NCBI RefSeq assembly: GCF_014205165.1
Contig: NZ_JACHMZ010000001.1
Span: 2,750,501-2,814,500, forward strand
Direction: 5' to 3'
Length of the DNA: 64,000 nucleotides
From: Micromonospora carbonacea
Lineage (GTDB): Bacteria; Actinomycetota; Actinomycetes; Mycobacteriales; Micromonosporaceae
In this document: piece by piece, positions 29,176 through 38,301 of the stretch
Position numbering within the stretch: position 1 is the stretch's first letter
How the letters are laid out: each line of letters begins with the position of its first letter
Notes under the pieces: model-generated
Seen by the model: only the letters and a program-made list of their open reading frames with translations
The model's database searches: none
What the model was told of the DNA's origin: nothing
Program-made: the position numbers and the translations under genes

Positions 29176-30185
29176 GCGGGCACCCGACGCCGGGGCACCC
29201 GGTGCCGCAGCTCCGCCAGGGGCGGGCGCTCCTCGACCGAGACGTCGCTGACGACGATCTCCCGGTCGAGGTTCGGCAGCGCGTCGGAGCCGCCCCGCCG
29301 GAACTGGGTCAGCAGGGCGGCCGGCACGGCGTCGGGGTTGGCCCAGCCCCGCCGCTGCAACCGGGACCAGGCGGTCAGCATGATCTGCGCCGACATCCGG
29401 CCCAGCGCCGCCGTGTCCTGGTGCCGGTGCCGGCGCTCGCCCAGGTCCACCTGGGCCAACGCGTCCAGGCCGAGCAGGTCGAGCAGGTCGATCAGCATCG
29501 CCGTCTCCACCCCGTAGCCGGAGACGAACGGCACCCGCTCCAGCACGTCGCGGCGGCCGGCGTACTCGCCCGCGAGGGGCTGGACGAAGCCGGCCAGCTC
29601 CGGCCAGAACAGGTTGAGCAGGGGGCGGGCCATCAGCTCGGTGACCCGGCCGCCCCCGTCGGCCTCCACGCTGGCCGTCCCCACCAGCGGCCGGTGGTAG
29701 AACCCCTTGACGAAGTCGACCGTCGGGTCGGTCAGCAGCGGCCCGATCAGGCCGGTGACGAAGTGCGGGCGGAACTCGTGCAGGTCGGCGTCGACGAACG
29801 CGACCACGTCGCCCTCGGCCGCCGCCAGCCCGGCCCACAGCGCGTCGCCCTTGCCGGTCAGCCGGGGCAGCCCCCGCGTCATCTCGTCCTGGCCGACGAC
29901 CTCCGCGCCGGCGGCCCGGGCCACCTGCGCGGTCCGGTCGGTCGACCGGGAGTCGACCACGATCAGCTCGTCGACCAGGGCCACCCGGTCCATCAGGTGC
30001 TCGCGGATGGTCGACACGATCGCGCCGACCGTCGCCTCCTCGTTACGCGCCGGCAGGACCACGCTGACCCGGCTGTCGCCCTTGGCGCGCAGCAGCCGCC
30101 GCGACGTCCACTCGGCCGCCGAACTGGTCCGGTATGTCGCCCATGCCTCCACCACCGGTGTCACACTCGCCTCTGCATCCCGCAC
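29172..30185 (-). CDS. gpgS: Glucosyl-3-phosphoglycerate synthase
   Basis: Transfers glucose from an NDP-glucose to 3-phosphoglycerate, the first step of glucosylglycerate or methylglucose lipopolysaccharide synthesis. GT81 features: VSVVLPARNEEATVGAIVST, IVVDSRSTDRTAQVARAAGA, GKGDALWAGLAAAEGDVVAF and the metal-binding VDADLHEF. GYGVETAMLIDLLDLLGLDA and the following Q(V/I)DLGERRHRHQ are also typical. The 337 residues fit the family. GTG 30185 is chosen because GGGGGT lies 6 nt upstream. Together with the Rv3032-like enzyme at 1443 it suggests a polymethylated-glucan-like pathway. Confidence 0.9.
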   Translation of the reverse strand: MRDAEASVTPVVEAWATYRTSSAAEWTSRRLLRAKGDSRVSVVLPARNEEATVGAIVSTIREHLMDRVALVDELIVVDSRSTDRTAQVARAAGAEVVGQDEMTRGLPRLTGKGDALWAGLAAAEGDVVAFVDADLHEFRPHFVTGLIGPLLTDPTVDFVKGFYHRPLVGTASVEADGGGRVTELMARPLLNLFWPELAGFVQPLAGEYAGRRDVLERVPFVSGYGVETAMLIDLLDLLGLDALAQVDLGERRHRHQDTAALGRMSAQIMLTAWSRLQRRGWANPDAVPAALLTQFRRGGSDALPNLDREIVVSDVSVEERPPLAELRHRVPRRRVPA

Positions 30186-30381
30186 TGACGCACCCCCAGA
30201 TCGTGGTGGAAGACGCGGAGTACGGGATTCCCAATCCCGCCCGCGCGCTAACCGGATTGTCGCTAACAGCTTGATCACGGGCCGCGCCCCCACCGGTTTT
30301 GGGCAGGTGAACGTTTGATTGCGCGCCCACCGGGCAGTGTCCGTCGCGCGGAAGGCGAAAGCGTGGCGAAGGGACGTGCCG

Positions 30382-31407
30382 ATGCGCGGATGCCGGGTGG
30401 GACTGGTCGGGGCCGGCGGGGTGGCGCAGCGCCACGCCCGGGTGCTGGCCGGCTTCGACGACGTCGAGCTCCTCGGCGTGACCGACGTGGCGCGCGACGC
30501 CGCGACCGCCCTGGCCGACGCGCACGGGGCGCGGACGTTCCCCGACGTCGGCGAGCTGCTCGCCGCCGGCCCCGACGCGGTGTACGTCTGCGTGCCGCCC
30601 TTCGCGCACGGGTCGGTGGAGGAGGCGGTGATCGCCGCCGGGGTGCCCATGTTCGTGGAGAAGCCCGTCGCGGTGGACCTGGACACCGCCGAGCGGATCG
30701 CCGACCTGGTGGCCCGGCGCGGGCTGCTCACCGGCGTGGGCCACCACTGGCGGTACCTGCACGTGGTGCAGCGGGCGCGCGAGCTGCTCGCCGACCGGCC
30801 GGTGCGGATGGTCGGCGGCGCGTGGCTGGACAGGGTGCCCCCGGTCGCCTGGTGGGCGCGGCGGGACCGCTCCGGCGGCCCCGTGGTCGAGCAGGCCGCG
30901 CACGTGCTCGACCTGATGCGGGTGCTCGCCGGTGAGGTGACGGAGGTGACCGCGTACGGCGACGGTGCCCCGCCGCCCGTCGACGACGCCGACATCGACT
31001 CGGTGACCACCGCCGCCCTGCGCTTCGCCAGCGGGGCGGTGGGCACCGTCTCCGCCGCCTGCGTCCTGGGCTGGAAGCACCGGGCCGGGCTGGAGGTGCT
31101 GGCCGACGGCCTCGCCCTGAGCCTGACCGAGGACGGCCTCACCGTCCGCGACGCCGACGGCGAGCGGCACCTGCCGGCCAGCCCCGACGGGGCCCGCGTC
31201 GCCGTCGACCGGGCCTTCGTCGACGCGGTCCGGGGGGTCGGCGACGACGTGCGGGTCCCGTACGCCGAGGCGCTGCGCACCCAGCGGCTGGCCCTCGCGA
31301 TCGCCGAGAGCGCCCGCACCGGGCGACCGGTGTCCCTGCCGACCGGTCCCGCCGCGGCCCCCCGCGTGCCGGTGCCGGCCACGACGCCGGTGGGCGTCGA
31401 TGCGTGA
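30382..31407 (+). CDS. Gfo/Idh/MocA-family oxidoreductase
   Basis: NAD(P)-dependent dehydrogenase of 341 residues. The Rossmann motif is RVGLVGAGGVAQRHARVLAG at the N-terminus; the catalytic EKPVA motif occurs in MFVEKPVAVDLDTAERI, and the C-terminal half has the expected GGPVVEQAAHVLDLMRVLAG with a conserved His. Substrates of the family are sugars or cyclitols. AAGGGA lies 7 nt before the ATG. The stop overlaps the start of the next gene by 8 nt, so it forms a pair with the MDR-type dehydrogenase. It is divergent from gpgS. Confidence 0.88.
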   Translation: MRGCRVGLVGAGGVAQRHARVLAGFDDVELLGVTDVARDAATALADAHGARTFPDVGELLAAGPDAVYVCVPPFAHGSVEEAVIAAGVPMFVEKPVAVDLDTAERIADLVARRGLLTGVGHHWRYLHVVQRARELLADRPVRMVGGAWLDRVPPVAWWARRDRSGGPVVEQAAHVLDLMRVLAGEVTEVTAYGDGAPPPVDDADIDSVTTAALRFASGAVGTVSAACVLGWKHRAGLEVLADGLALSLTEDGLTVRDADGERHLPASPDGARVAVDRAFVDAVRGVGDDVRVPYAEALRTQRLALAIAESARTGRPVSLPTGPAAAPRVPVPATTPVGVDA

Positions 31408-32488
31408 CCGGGTGGTGGTGGTCAGCGGCCCGGGGCGGGTCGAGCTGGTCGAGCAGGACGCCGACGAGCTGCGCGACGGCACCTTCCGGGTGCGGACCCT
31501 CTACAGCGGGGTCTCCGCCGGCACCGAGCTCAGCTTCGTCAAGGGCACCAACCCCTACCTCCACGCCACCTGGAACGCCGGCCTGGGGCTGTTCCAGCCG
31601 GGCGGGGCGGGCAGCCCGTACCCGGTGACCCGGCTCGGCTACATGCAGGTGGGGCGGGTGGTGGACAGCCGCACGCCGGCCGTCGCCGTCGGCACGGTCG
31701 GTGCGATGACCTACGGCCACCGCACCTCCCACGTCGCCGACCCGCTCACCGAGCGGTTCGTGCCGCTGCCCGACGACCTCGACCCCCTGCTCGGCGTCTA
31801 CGTCGCGCACATGGGCCCGATCTGCGCCAACGGGCTGCTGCACGCCGCCGCCGACCTGCGCGGCACCGACGTGCGCTCCCTCGGCGACGGCGTCGCCGGC
31901 CGCCGGGTCGCGGTGGTCGGCGGCGGCGTGGTGGCCCTGCTCACCGCCCTGTTCGCCCGCCACCACGGCGCGGCGTCGGTGGTGGTGCTCGACCCCACCC
32001 CGCAGCGGCGGGCGGTCGCCGAGGCGCTCGGGCTGGCGACCCTCGACCCGGACGCCGACGACCCGGCCGTGGTGCTGAAGACCCGGTGGCACCACGCCCC
32101 GGGCGACCGGGGCGCCGACGTCGTCTTCCAGTGCCGGGGCCAGGCGTGGGCGTTGCAGCTCGCCCTGCGCCTGCTGCGCCCCCAGGGCGTCGTGATCGAC
32201 CTGGCCTTCTACCAGGGGGGCGCGGACGCCGTCCGCCTCGGCGAGGAGTTCCACCACAACGGGCTGTCGCTGCGCTGTGCCCAGATCGGGCGGGTGCCGC
32301 GCGGGCTCGCCCCGACCTGGGACCGGGAGCGGCTGTCGGCCGAGACCGTCGACCTGCTGCGGGCGTACGGTGACCGGATCCGCACGCGTCTCGTGTCGGC
32401 GGTGGTGCCCTTCGACCAGGCCCCGGAGCTGCTCACCGACCTGGCCGAACGCCGGCGACAGGAGTTGCAGGTGGTGTTGACCGGCTGA
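31400..32488 (+). CDS. MDR-family dehydrogenase without obvious zinc ligands
   Basis: 362 residues of the medium-chain dehydrogenase/reductase superfamily. The GroES-like part starts RVVVVSGPGRVELVEQDADE, and RTLYSGVSAGTELSFVKGT is a distinctive motif. The Rossmann fold is VAVVGGGVVALLTALFARHH. The catalytic Cys/His pattern of classical zinc alcohol dehydrogenases is not seen. Similar pairs of Gfo/Idh/MocA and MDR proteins (bi-domain threonine dehydrogenase-like) occur in polysaccharide clusters. Coupled by an 8-nt overlap to the upstream oxidoreductase. The substrate is unknown. Confidence 0.8.
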   Translation: MRDRVVVVSGPGRVELVEQDADELRDGTFRVRTLYSGVSAGTELSFVKGTNPYLHATWNAGLGLFQPGGAGSPYPVTRLGYMQVGRVVDSRTPAVAVGTVGAMTYGHRTSHVADPLTERFVPLPDDLDPLLGVYVAHMGPICANGLLHAAADLRGTDVRSLGDGVAGRRVAVVGGGVVALLTALFARHHGAASVVVLDPTPQRRAVAEALGLATLDPDADDPAVVLKTRWHHAPGDRGADVVFQCRGQAWALQLALRLLRPQGVVIDLAFYQGGADAVRLGEEFHHNGLSLRCAQIGRVPRGLAPTWDRERLSAETVDLLRAYGDRIRTRLVSAVVPFDQAPELLTDLAERRRQELQVVLTG

Positions 32489-32531
32489 CCGGGCCGCACG
32501 ATCGGGCCCGGGTCGCGTACCGTTGCGGCTC

Positions 32532-34826
32532 ATGGGTGTGTCGCAACGGTTGAAGAGCAGGTTCCGTCGGTTCCTCCAGCGCCCGGGCACCACGGTCGAC
32601 CTGGGCCCGCTGGAGAAGTTGCTGCCGGCCATCGAGGCCCGTGAGGAGGAGCTGTCGGCGCTGACCGACGCCGAGCTCACCGAGGCCGCCGGCTCCGCCA
32701 CGGGCTACGAGGAGATCTGCGCGATCGGCCGCGAGGCCGCCCGGCGCGGGCTGGACCAGCGGCCGTACGACGTGCAGTTGCTCGGCGCGATGGCCCTGCT
32801 CTCCGGCAAGGTCGCCGAGATGGCCACCGGTGAGGGCAAGACCCTGACCGCCGCGATCGCCGCGTACGGGCACGTCCGGCTCGGCAACGGCCCGGTGCAC
32901 GTGCTCACCGTCAACGACTACCTGGCCCGCCGCGACGCGCGCTGGATGGAGCCGGTCTACGCGCTGCTCGGGCTGAGCGTCGGCTGGGTCAACGAGGCGT
33001 CCACCCCGCAGGAGCGCCGCGACGCCTACGCCTGCGACGTCACCTACGTCTCGGTCAGCGAGGCCGGCTTCGACTACCTGCGCGACCAGCTCGTCACCGA
33101 CCTCGACGACCGGGTCCAGCCGGCGCTGCGCACGGCGATCGTCGACGAGGCCGACTCCATCCTGATCGACGAGGCCCGGGTGCCGATGGTCCTCGCGGGC
33201 GCGGTCGGCGGCGAGCAGGACCCGGTGCACGCCGCCGCGGCGCTGGTGCGCGGCCTGCGCAAGGGCAAGCACTTCACGGTCGCCGAGGATGGCCGCAGCG
33301 TCGCGTTCACCTCCGCCGGCCTGGCGGCCGTGGAGGCCAAGCTCGGCGGCATCGACCTCTACGACACCGAGCACGTCGGGCAGCTCTCCGCCGTCAACGT
33401 GGCCCTGCACGCGTACGCCCTGCTGCACCGCGACGTCGACTACATCGTGCGGGACGGCTCCGTGGAGCTGATCGACGAGATGCGCGGCCGGGTGGCCCAG
33501 CGCCGCCGCTGGCCCGACGGCCTCCAGGCGGCCGTGGAGGCGAAGGAGGGGCTCGACGCCACCGCCGAGGGCGAGGTGCTGGGCACGATCGCCGTGCAGG
33601 CGTACATCGCGCTCTACCCGAAGGTGTGCGGCATGACCGCCACGGCGGTGCTGGTCGGCGACCAGCTGCGCGAGTTCTTCGGCCTGGAGGTGGCGGTGAT
33701 CCCGCCGAACACCCCCTGCGTGCGCGAGGACGAGCCGGACCGCATCTACGCCACCCGGGCCGAGAAGGACGAGGCGCTGGTCGACGAGATCAGGCGCTGC
33801 CACGACAAGGGCCGGCCGGTGCTGGTCGGCACCCTCGACGTCAAGGAGTCCGAGCAGCTCGCCGTCGGGCTGGAGGCCGCCGGGGTGCCGTGCGTGGTGC
33901 TCAACGCCAAGAACGACGACGACGAGGCGGCGATCATCGCCGAGGCCGGCGCGTACGGCGCGGTCACCGTCTCCACCCAGATGGCCGGGCGGGGCGTCGA
34001 CATCCGGCTCGGCGGCAGCGACTCGGCCGACGCGGAGCGGGTCGCCGAGCTGGGTGGCCTCTACGTCATCGGCAGCGGCCGGCACGACAGCCGCCGCGTC
34101 GACGACCAGCTGCGCGGCCGGGCCGGCCGGCAGGGCGACCCGGGCGGGTCGGTGTTCTTCGTCAGCCTGGAGGACGACCTCGTGGTCCGGCACGCCGGAG
34201 ACGCCATCCCGGCGTCGCCCCGGATGAACGCCGACGGCCTGGTCACCGACCCGCAGGTCGACTATGCCGTGGAGCACGCCCAGCGGGTCGCCGAGGGCGT
34301 CAACCACGAGATCCACCGCAACACGTGGCGCTACAGCGTGGTGATCGAGCAGCAGCGCAAGGCCCTCGCCGAGCGGCGGGAGCGGCTGCTGACCAGCGAC
34401 ATCGCCGCGCTGATGCTGCTGGAGCGGGTGCCGGAGAAGGCCGAGGAGATGGACGAGGACCTGCTGGCCCGGGCGGCCCGGTCGATCGCCCTGTTCCACC
34501 TCGACCGGCTGTGGGCCGAGCACCTCGCCGAGCTGTCCGAGGTGCGCGAGGGCGTGCACCTGCGCGCGCTGGGCCGGCTCGACCCGCTCGACGAGTTCCA
34601 CCGGGCGGCGGTGCCGGCGTTCAACGCGCTGGTGCCGGAGATCGAGGCGCGCACCATCGCCACGTTCGACGAGACCGAGTTCGACGAGGACTGGGAGCCG
34701 GACGCCTCGACGCTGGTGCGGCCGTCGGCGACGTGGACGTACCTCGTCCACGACAACCCGTTCGGCTCGGAGCTGGACCGGCTCATCGCCTCGGTGGGGC
34801 GTCGACTCAGCGCCGCCCCGCGCTGA
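32532..34826 (+). CDS. secA2: Accessory preprotein translocase ATPase SecA2
   Basis: 764-residue SecA paralogue; canonical SecA1 is about 900 or more. The motor is complete: Q-motif region RPYDVQLLGAMALL, Walker A MATGEGKTL (about 97-105), LTVNDYLARRDA, DEAD-like IVDEADSILIDEARVP, TVSTQMAGRGVDI and GRAGRQGDPGGS. It ends shortly after the helical scaffold, lacking the C-terminal linker and zinc-binding SecB site. SecA2 proteins export a small subset of substrates. The ATG at 32532 has no strong ribosome binding site. No secY2 or accessory secretion gene is next to it. Confidence 0.92.
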   Translation: MGVSQRLKSRFRRFLQRPGTTVDLGPLEKLLPAIEAREEELSALTDAELTEAAGSATGYEEICAIGREAARRGLDQRPYDVQLLGAMALLSGKVAEMATGEGKTLTAAIAAYGHVRLGNGPVHVLTVNDYLARRDARWMEPVYALLGLSVGWVNEASTPQERRDAYACDVTYVSVSEAGFDYLRDQLVTDLDDRVQPALRTAIVDEADSILIDEARVPMVLAGAVGGEQDPVHAAAALVRGLRKGKHFTVAEDGRSVAFTSAGLAAVEAKLGGIDLYDTEHVGQLSAVNVALHAYALLHRDVDYIVRDGSVELIDEMRGRVAQRRRWPDGLQAAVEAKEGLDATAEGEVLGTIAVQAYIALYPKVCGMTATAVLVGDQLREFFGLEVAVIPPNTPCVREDEPDRIYATRAEKDEALVDEIRRCHDKGRPVLVGTLDVKESEQLAVGLEAAGVPCVVLNAKNDDDEAAIIAEAGAYGAVTVSTQMAGRGVDIRLGGSDSADAERVAELGGLYVIGSGRHDSRRVDDQLRGRAGRQGDPGGSVFFVSLEDDLVVRHAGDAIPASPRMNADGLVTDPQVDYAVEHAQRVAEGVNHEIHRNTWRYSVVIEQQRKALAERRERLLTSDIAALMLLERVPEKAEEMDEDLLARAARSIALFHLDRLWAEHLAELSEVREGVHLRALGRLDPLDEFHRAAVPAFNALVPEIEARTIATFDETEFDEDWEPDASTLVRPSATWTYLVHDNPFGSELDRLIASVGRRLSAAPR

Positions 34827-34842
34827 GGTGCTACTTTTCGGC

Positions 34843-34869
34843 CGTTTCGACCCGGCTTGCCGGGGGTAC
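34843..34869 (+). promoter_or_regulatory. SigB/SigF-type promoter before the GAF-ANTAR gene
   Basis: CGTTT (34843-34847), 16-nt spacer, GGGTAC (34864-34869). Transcription would begin near 34876, which makes the ATG at 34883 an unlikely start and supports the internal GTG at 34970. Confidence 0.7.
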
Positions 34870-34904
34870 TAGCGCGCGTCGAATGAATCGGGAGAGCACA
34901 GACG

Positions 34905-34973
34905 ATGAGACAGCGCAGGGGCGGCACGGGGCGTCGCCGGCCGGCGTTCCCGGCGGGGGCAGTGGCCCGGTGA
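34905..34973 (+). CDS. Possible 22-aa leader peptide
   Basis: MRQRRGGTGRRRPAFPAGAV is a short basic ORF starting with ATG; a GGAG lies 10 nt upstream. Its TGA overlaps the GTG start of the GAF-ANTAR gene (GTGA). It could couple translation, or be chance. Confidence 0.3.
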   Translation: MRQRRGGTGRRRPAFPAGAVAR

Positions 34974-35710
34974 ACCTGGAGACGCGGGTCGCCGGCACCG
35001 AGACCCTGAGCGTGCTGGAGACGGCGGCGCTGCTGCGGGAGCTCACCGCCGGCCTGATCGCGGTGACGGATTTCGACACGGCGCTCGTCCGGTTGGTCGG
35101 GATCGCCCAGGCGGCCGTCGCCGGGGTCGCCTGGTGCGGCTTCACGGCGCTGCGGGCCGGCGAGCCGGCCGGGGTGGCCGCCTCCGACCCGGCCCTCGCC
35201 GGCCTGGACGACCTGAGCGACGGCCCGGACACGCCGGCGCTGAGCGCCATCCACCGCCGCGAGATGGTCCTCGCCGAGGACCTCGGGCGGGAGTCGCGCT
35301 GGCCGGACTGGACGGCCCGGGCCCGGCGGGTGGGGGTGCGCGGCGTCATCTCCGCGCCGGTCGACGTCGACGAGCAGGTCATCGGGGCGATCAACCTCTA
35401 CGCCTCGACGCCGGACGCGTTGACCACCCGGCACCAGCTCACGGCGATGCTCCTCGCCGAGCACGCCGGGCTGCTGCTGGCCGCCGTCCGGAACCGGGAG
35501 CGGTGGGCCGCCGAGGCCAGCGAGCGGCACGCGGCCCTGCTCGGCGAGGGGGTGGTCGGGCAGGCGATCGGCGTCATCATGACCCAGCGCGGCTGCCCCG
35601 CCCCGGAGGCCCTGGAGGTGCTCCGCAGCGCGGCGAGGTCGCTGGCCATCCCGCTGCGCGAGGTCGCCGAACGCCTGGTGGCCACGGTCGCCCGCCCCCG
35701 GGAGGGCTAG
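34970..35710 (+). CDS. GAF-ANTAR regulatory protein
   Basis: 246 residues. An N-terminal GAF sensor (about 20-165; DFDTALVRLVGIAQAAVAGV, then GVISAPVDVDEQVIGAINLY) is followed by an ANTAR RNA-binding domain at the C-terminus (LLGEGVVGQAIGVIMTQRGC; PAPEALEVLRSAARSLAIPL; REVAERLVA). ANTAR domains bind paired RNA hairpins and antiterminate transcription. The GTG start overlaps a leader ORF; an upstream in-frame ATG (34883) would add 29 residues, but its codons are atypically AT-ending. A SigF-type promoter precedes it, so stress control is likely. The RNA targets are not visible here. Confidence 0.85.
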   Translation: MNLETRVAGTETLSVLETAALLRELTAGLIAVTDFDTALVRLVGIAQAAVAGVAWCGFTALRAGEPAGVAASDPALAGLDDLSDGPDTPALSAIHRREMVLAEDLGRESRWPDWTARARRVGVRGVISAPVDVDEQVIGAINLYASTPDALTTRHQLTAMLLAEHAGLLLAAVRNRERWAAEASERHAALLGEGVVGQAIGVIMTQRGCPAPEALEVLRSAARSLAIPLREVAERLVATVARPREG

Positions 35711-35763
35711 CCGGGCCGGGCGGGCCGGCGCGCCGGCCACCGGTCTGTCGGCGATCCGACGGC

Positions 35764-35790
35764 CGTTTCCCTGCGGCGGCCGGCGGGTAG
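35764..35790 (+). promoter_or_regulatory. SigB/SigF-type promoter before DUF2231 gene
   Basis: CGTTT (35764-35768), 16-nt spacer, GGGTAG (35785-35790), 42 nt before the ATG. Confidence 0.6.
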
Positions 35791-35832
35791 CACCCTGGAC
35801 CGGTGAGCTGACGCGACCAGGGGAGGGCCACG

Positions 35833-36333
35833 ATGGAGAGCCGACTGCGGGTGCACGGGCATCCCATCCAACCGATGCTGGTGACGTTCCCGTTCGGGCT
35901 CTTCGTCAGCGCCACCGTCTTCGACCTGGCCGACGTGGTCGGGGGGCCCGCCTTCCTCGGCGAGGTCGGCTACTGGACGTCCGTCGCCGCCCTGGTGGCC
36001 GCCGCGCTGTCCACCGTCGCGGGGATGGTCGACCTGTGGGACGCCGCGGGCGACCCGACCCGCCGCCTGAAGATCACCTTCAACCTGGTCAACGCGGCGA
36101 TGGCCGCGCTGTTCCTGCTGACCTGCCTGATCCGGGCGCACTCGCCGCAGCGCGGCGCGACGGGCGTCATGCTCGCCGCCGAGCTGGTCGCCCTCGGGCT
36201 GGGCGGGGCCGGGGTGTGGCTCGGCGCCCGCCTGATGCGGCAGTTCGAGTCCGGGCGCGCCGAGGCGGGCACCCTCGACGCGCTGGGCCCGGTGGCGGGC
36301 TCCACCGTGGAGATCGTCCGGCCCCGCGCCTGA
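35833..36333 (+). CDS. DUF2231 membrane protein
   Basis: 166 residues, four membrane segments. RVHGHPIQPMLVTFPFGLFV at the start, with its His-Pro near the membrane, is the family hallmark. It is followed by SVAALVAAALSTVAGMVDLW, NLVNAAMAALFLLTCL and VMLAAELVALGLGGAGVWLG. Function is not established; the conserved histidines suggest heme or metal binding. GGGAGG lies 6 nt before the ATG. A SigF-type promoter is upstream. The methyltransferase gene follows 43 nt downstream and may be co-transcribed. Confidence 0.85.
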   Translation: MESRLRVHGHPIQPMLVTFPFGLFVSATVFDLADVVGGPAFLGEVGYWTSVAALVAAALSTVAGMVDLWDAAGDPTRRLKITFNLVNAAMAALFLLTCLIRAHSPQRGATGVMLAAELVALGLGGAGVWLGARLMRQFESGRAEAGTLDALGPVAGSTVEIVRPRA

Positions 36334-36376
36334 AACCGGTTGTCCCGGCGGCCGGGCGCGGCGATGCTATCCGCCC

Positions 36377-37153
36377 ATGAGCGGAAAGCGGGGATTCGAG
36401 GAGCTGGTCGCCGAGGGCGCGTCCGTGCCCGTGCAGGGCTGGGACTTCTCCTGGCTGCACGGGCGGGCCAGCGAGGAGCGGCCGCCGTGGGGCTACGCCC
36501 GCCTCGTGGCCGACCGGATGGCCCGGGCCGACGCGGCGCTGGACGTCGACACCGGCGGCGGGGAGGTCCTCGCCGAGGTGCCCCGCCCGCCCCGGGTCCT
36601 GCTGGCCACCGAGGCGTGGCCGCCCAACGTGGAGGTGGCCCGGCGTCACCTGCGCCCGGTCGGCGCGACGGTGCTCCAGGTCGCCGAGGGCGGCGGCCTG
36701 CCGGTGGGCGACGCCACCCTGGACCTCGTGGTGAGCCGGCACCCCGTGCGCACCCGCTGGGACGAGGTCGCCCGGGTGCTGCGGCCCGGCGGGACGTTCC
36801 TGTCCCAGCAGATCCGCGGCGGCACCGTCCGGGAGCTGAGCGAGGCGATGCTGGGCCCGCTGCCTCCGCCTCGGCGGCAGCTTCCCGGCCAGGCCGTCGC
36901 CGCCGCCGAGGCGGCCGGGCTGCGGGTGCTCGACCTGCGCGAGGCGAGCCTGCGCACGGTCTTCCACGACATCGCGGCGGTGGTCTACTTCCTGCGCAAG
37001 GTGGTCTGGACGGTGCCCGGGTTCACCGTCGAGGGCTTCCGGCCGCAGCTCGCCCGCCTGCACGACCGGATCGAGGCCGACGGGCCGTTCGTGGCCCACG
37101 CCCGCCGGTTCCTGATCGAGGCGGTCCGGCCGAAGCTCGCCGTCAGGTCATGA
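36377..37153 (+). CDS. Class I SAM-dependent methyltransferase
   Basis: 258 residues. The SAM-binding motif I appears as ALDVDTGGGEVLAEV, followed by an acidic end of strand 2 (RVLLATEAWPPNVEVARRHL) and the motif-III-like EVARVLRPGGTFLSQQIRGG. This is a small-molecule methyltransferase of the UbiE/type 11 class; the substrate is unknown. The C-terminus has VYFLRKVVWTVPGF, seen in many uncharacterised actinobacterial homologues. Its stop overlaps the end of the convergent amidohydrolase gene by 6 nt. Confidence 0.85.
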   Translation: MSGKRGFEELVAEGASVPVQGWDFSWLHGRASEERPPWGYARLVADRMARADAALDVDTGGGEVLAEVPRPPRVLLATEAWPPNVEVARRHLRPVGATVLQVAEGGGLPVGDATLDLVVSRHPVRTRWDEVARVLRPGGTFLSQQIRGGTVRELSEAMLGPLPPPRRQLPGQAVAAAEAAGLRVLDLREASLRTVFHDIAAVVYFLRKVVWTVPGFTVEGFRPQLARLHDRIEADGPFVAHARRFLIEAVRPKLAVRS

Positions 37154-38194
37154 GAGCGCTGTCGCGGCGGGGGTGTCGAGGTGCCCGGTCAGGCGCTCCC
37201 AGTTGCCCGAGCCGATAGCGATCTTCTCCTCGTGGGTGAACGGCGCGTCCACCAGGAAGGAGCGTGCGACCCCGTTGCTGGTGTCGAGGAACGGGAACCC
37301 GCCGGGTCGGGTGCCGAACGTGTAGGGGTAGTCGGTGGAGTAGACCATGCGTTCGGTGCCGACGATCTCCGCCGTCCAGCGCAGGTACCGCTCGCTGACG
37401 GTGCCGCTGCCGGCGATCCAGAAGTTGTGCTTGAAGTAGTCGAGCAGGGGTCGTTGGAGCTTGGCGTTGTGGGCGAGGATTCCGGTGTGGTCGAGGTAGA
37501 AGAGCACGAGCTCGCCCCAGTGGCCGGCCACGATCTGCAGGTCGGGGTGGCGGTCGAACACTCCTGAGAAGATCATGCGCAGGTACTGCACGCCCAGGTC
37601 GTAGTACCAGCCGAGCCCGGCTGTCGCCAGCCCCATGCCGGCCGCCCCGAGGCCGGAGTAGTAGGCGGCGACGACGGTTCGGGTGGGCGTCTGCGGGTGG
37701 AAGTGCAGCGGCACGCGTAGGCGTTCCGCCGCCGCGTAGAGGTCGTCAAAGGCGGGGTGGTCGGCCAGGTCCTCGCCGGTGCGTCCGTACAGCATCGCGC
37801 CCCGCAGACCCAGCTTGGTGACCGCGTACTCCAACTCGTGGACGGCTGCGACGGGGTCCGGGGTGGGGACGGCCGCCCACGCCTGGAAGCGGTCCGGGTG
37901 TTCTGCAACCGCGGCGGCCAGTTGTTCGTTGGCCTCGCGCGCGACCGCGACGGAGTCCGCGGGCCTGAGGTTCTGCACGCCGGGTGAGTTGAGGGACAGC
38001 ACGGCGACGTCGACGCCCTGGTTGTCCATGTCGGCGATGCGTTCCTCGCCGAGGCTGCGCAGCCGACGGGCAAAGGGGTCGTCTCCGTAGCCCAGGTGCG
38101 GGTTCGTCGGGATGCCGCCCCTGACCCATCCCTCCAGGTTGGCGGGGAGTGCGACGTGCTCTTCGAGAGCGACGATCCTGATTCTGCCTGACAT
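37148..38194 (-). CDS. ACMSD/LigW-type amidohydrolase (probable aromatic acid decarboxylase)
   Basis: 348 residues of the amidohydrolase_2 family, which includes gamma-resorcylate and 2,3-dihydroxybenzoate decarboxylases. Metal-site motifs in order: ALEEHVALP (Glu11-Glu12-His13, the EEH variant), PLHFHPQTP (His164/166), IVAGHWGEL (His225) and YSTDYPY (Asp288). This pattern supports a non-oxidative decarboxylase or hydratase acting on a phenolic acid. It is divergent from a TetR regulator and a copy of the shared operator lies about 50 nt upstream, so induction by an aromatic substrate is likely. Codon usage is slightly less GC-biased than in neighbours. Confidence 0.85.
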   Translation of the reverse strand: MSGRIRIVALEEHVALPANLEGWVRGGIPTNPHLGYGDDPFARRLRSLGEERIADMDNQGVDVAVLSLNSPGVQNLRPADSVAVAREANEQLAAAVAEHPDRFQAWAAVPTPDPVAAVHELEYAVTKLGLRGAMLYGRTGEDLADHPAFDDLYAAAERLRVPLHFHPQTPTRTVVAAYYSGLGAAGMGLATAGLGWYYDLGVQYLRMIFSGVFDRHPDLQIVAGHWGELVLFYLDHTGILAHNAKLQRPLLDYFKHNFWIAGSGTVSERYLRWTAEIVGTERMVYSTDYPYTFGTRPGGFPFLDTSNGVARSFLVDAPFTHEEKIAIGSGNWERLTGHLDTPAATALS

Positions 38195-38243
38195 GTGGTG
38201 CCGTCCTTCCCGGGTGGCGGCACCACCGCCCAGCCCGTCATAA

Positions 38244-38260
38244 TGTTTCCGTTGAAAACG
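38244..38260. promoter_or_regulatory. TetR operator candidate, site 1
   Basis: TGTTTCCGTTGAAAACG. It shares TGTT-NN-CGTTG-NN-AACG with site 2 and is an interrupted palindrome (GTTT...AAAC). Lies 50 nt upstream of the amidohydrolase start. Confidence 0.65.
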
Positions 38261-38301
38261 ATGGAACCGTATCAGTGGTCCTAACGCTGAATCAACACAT
38301 C

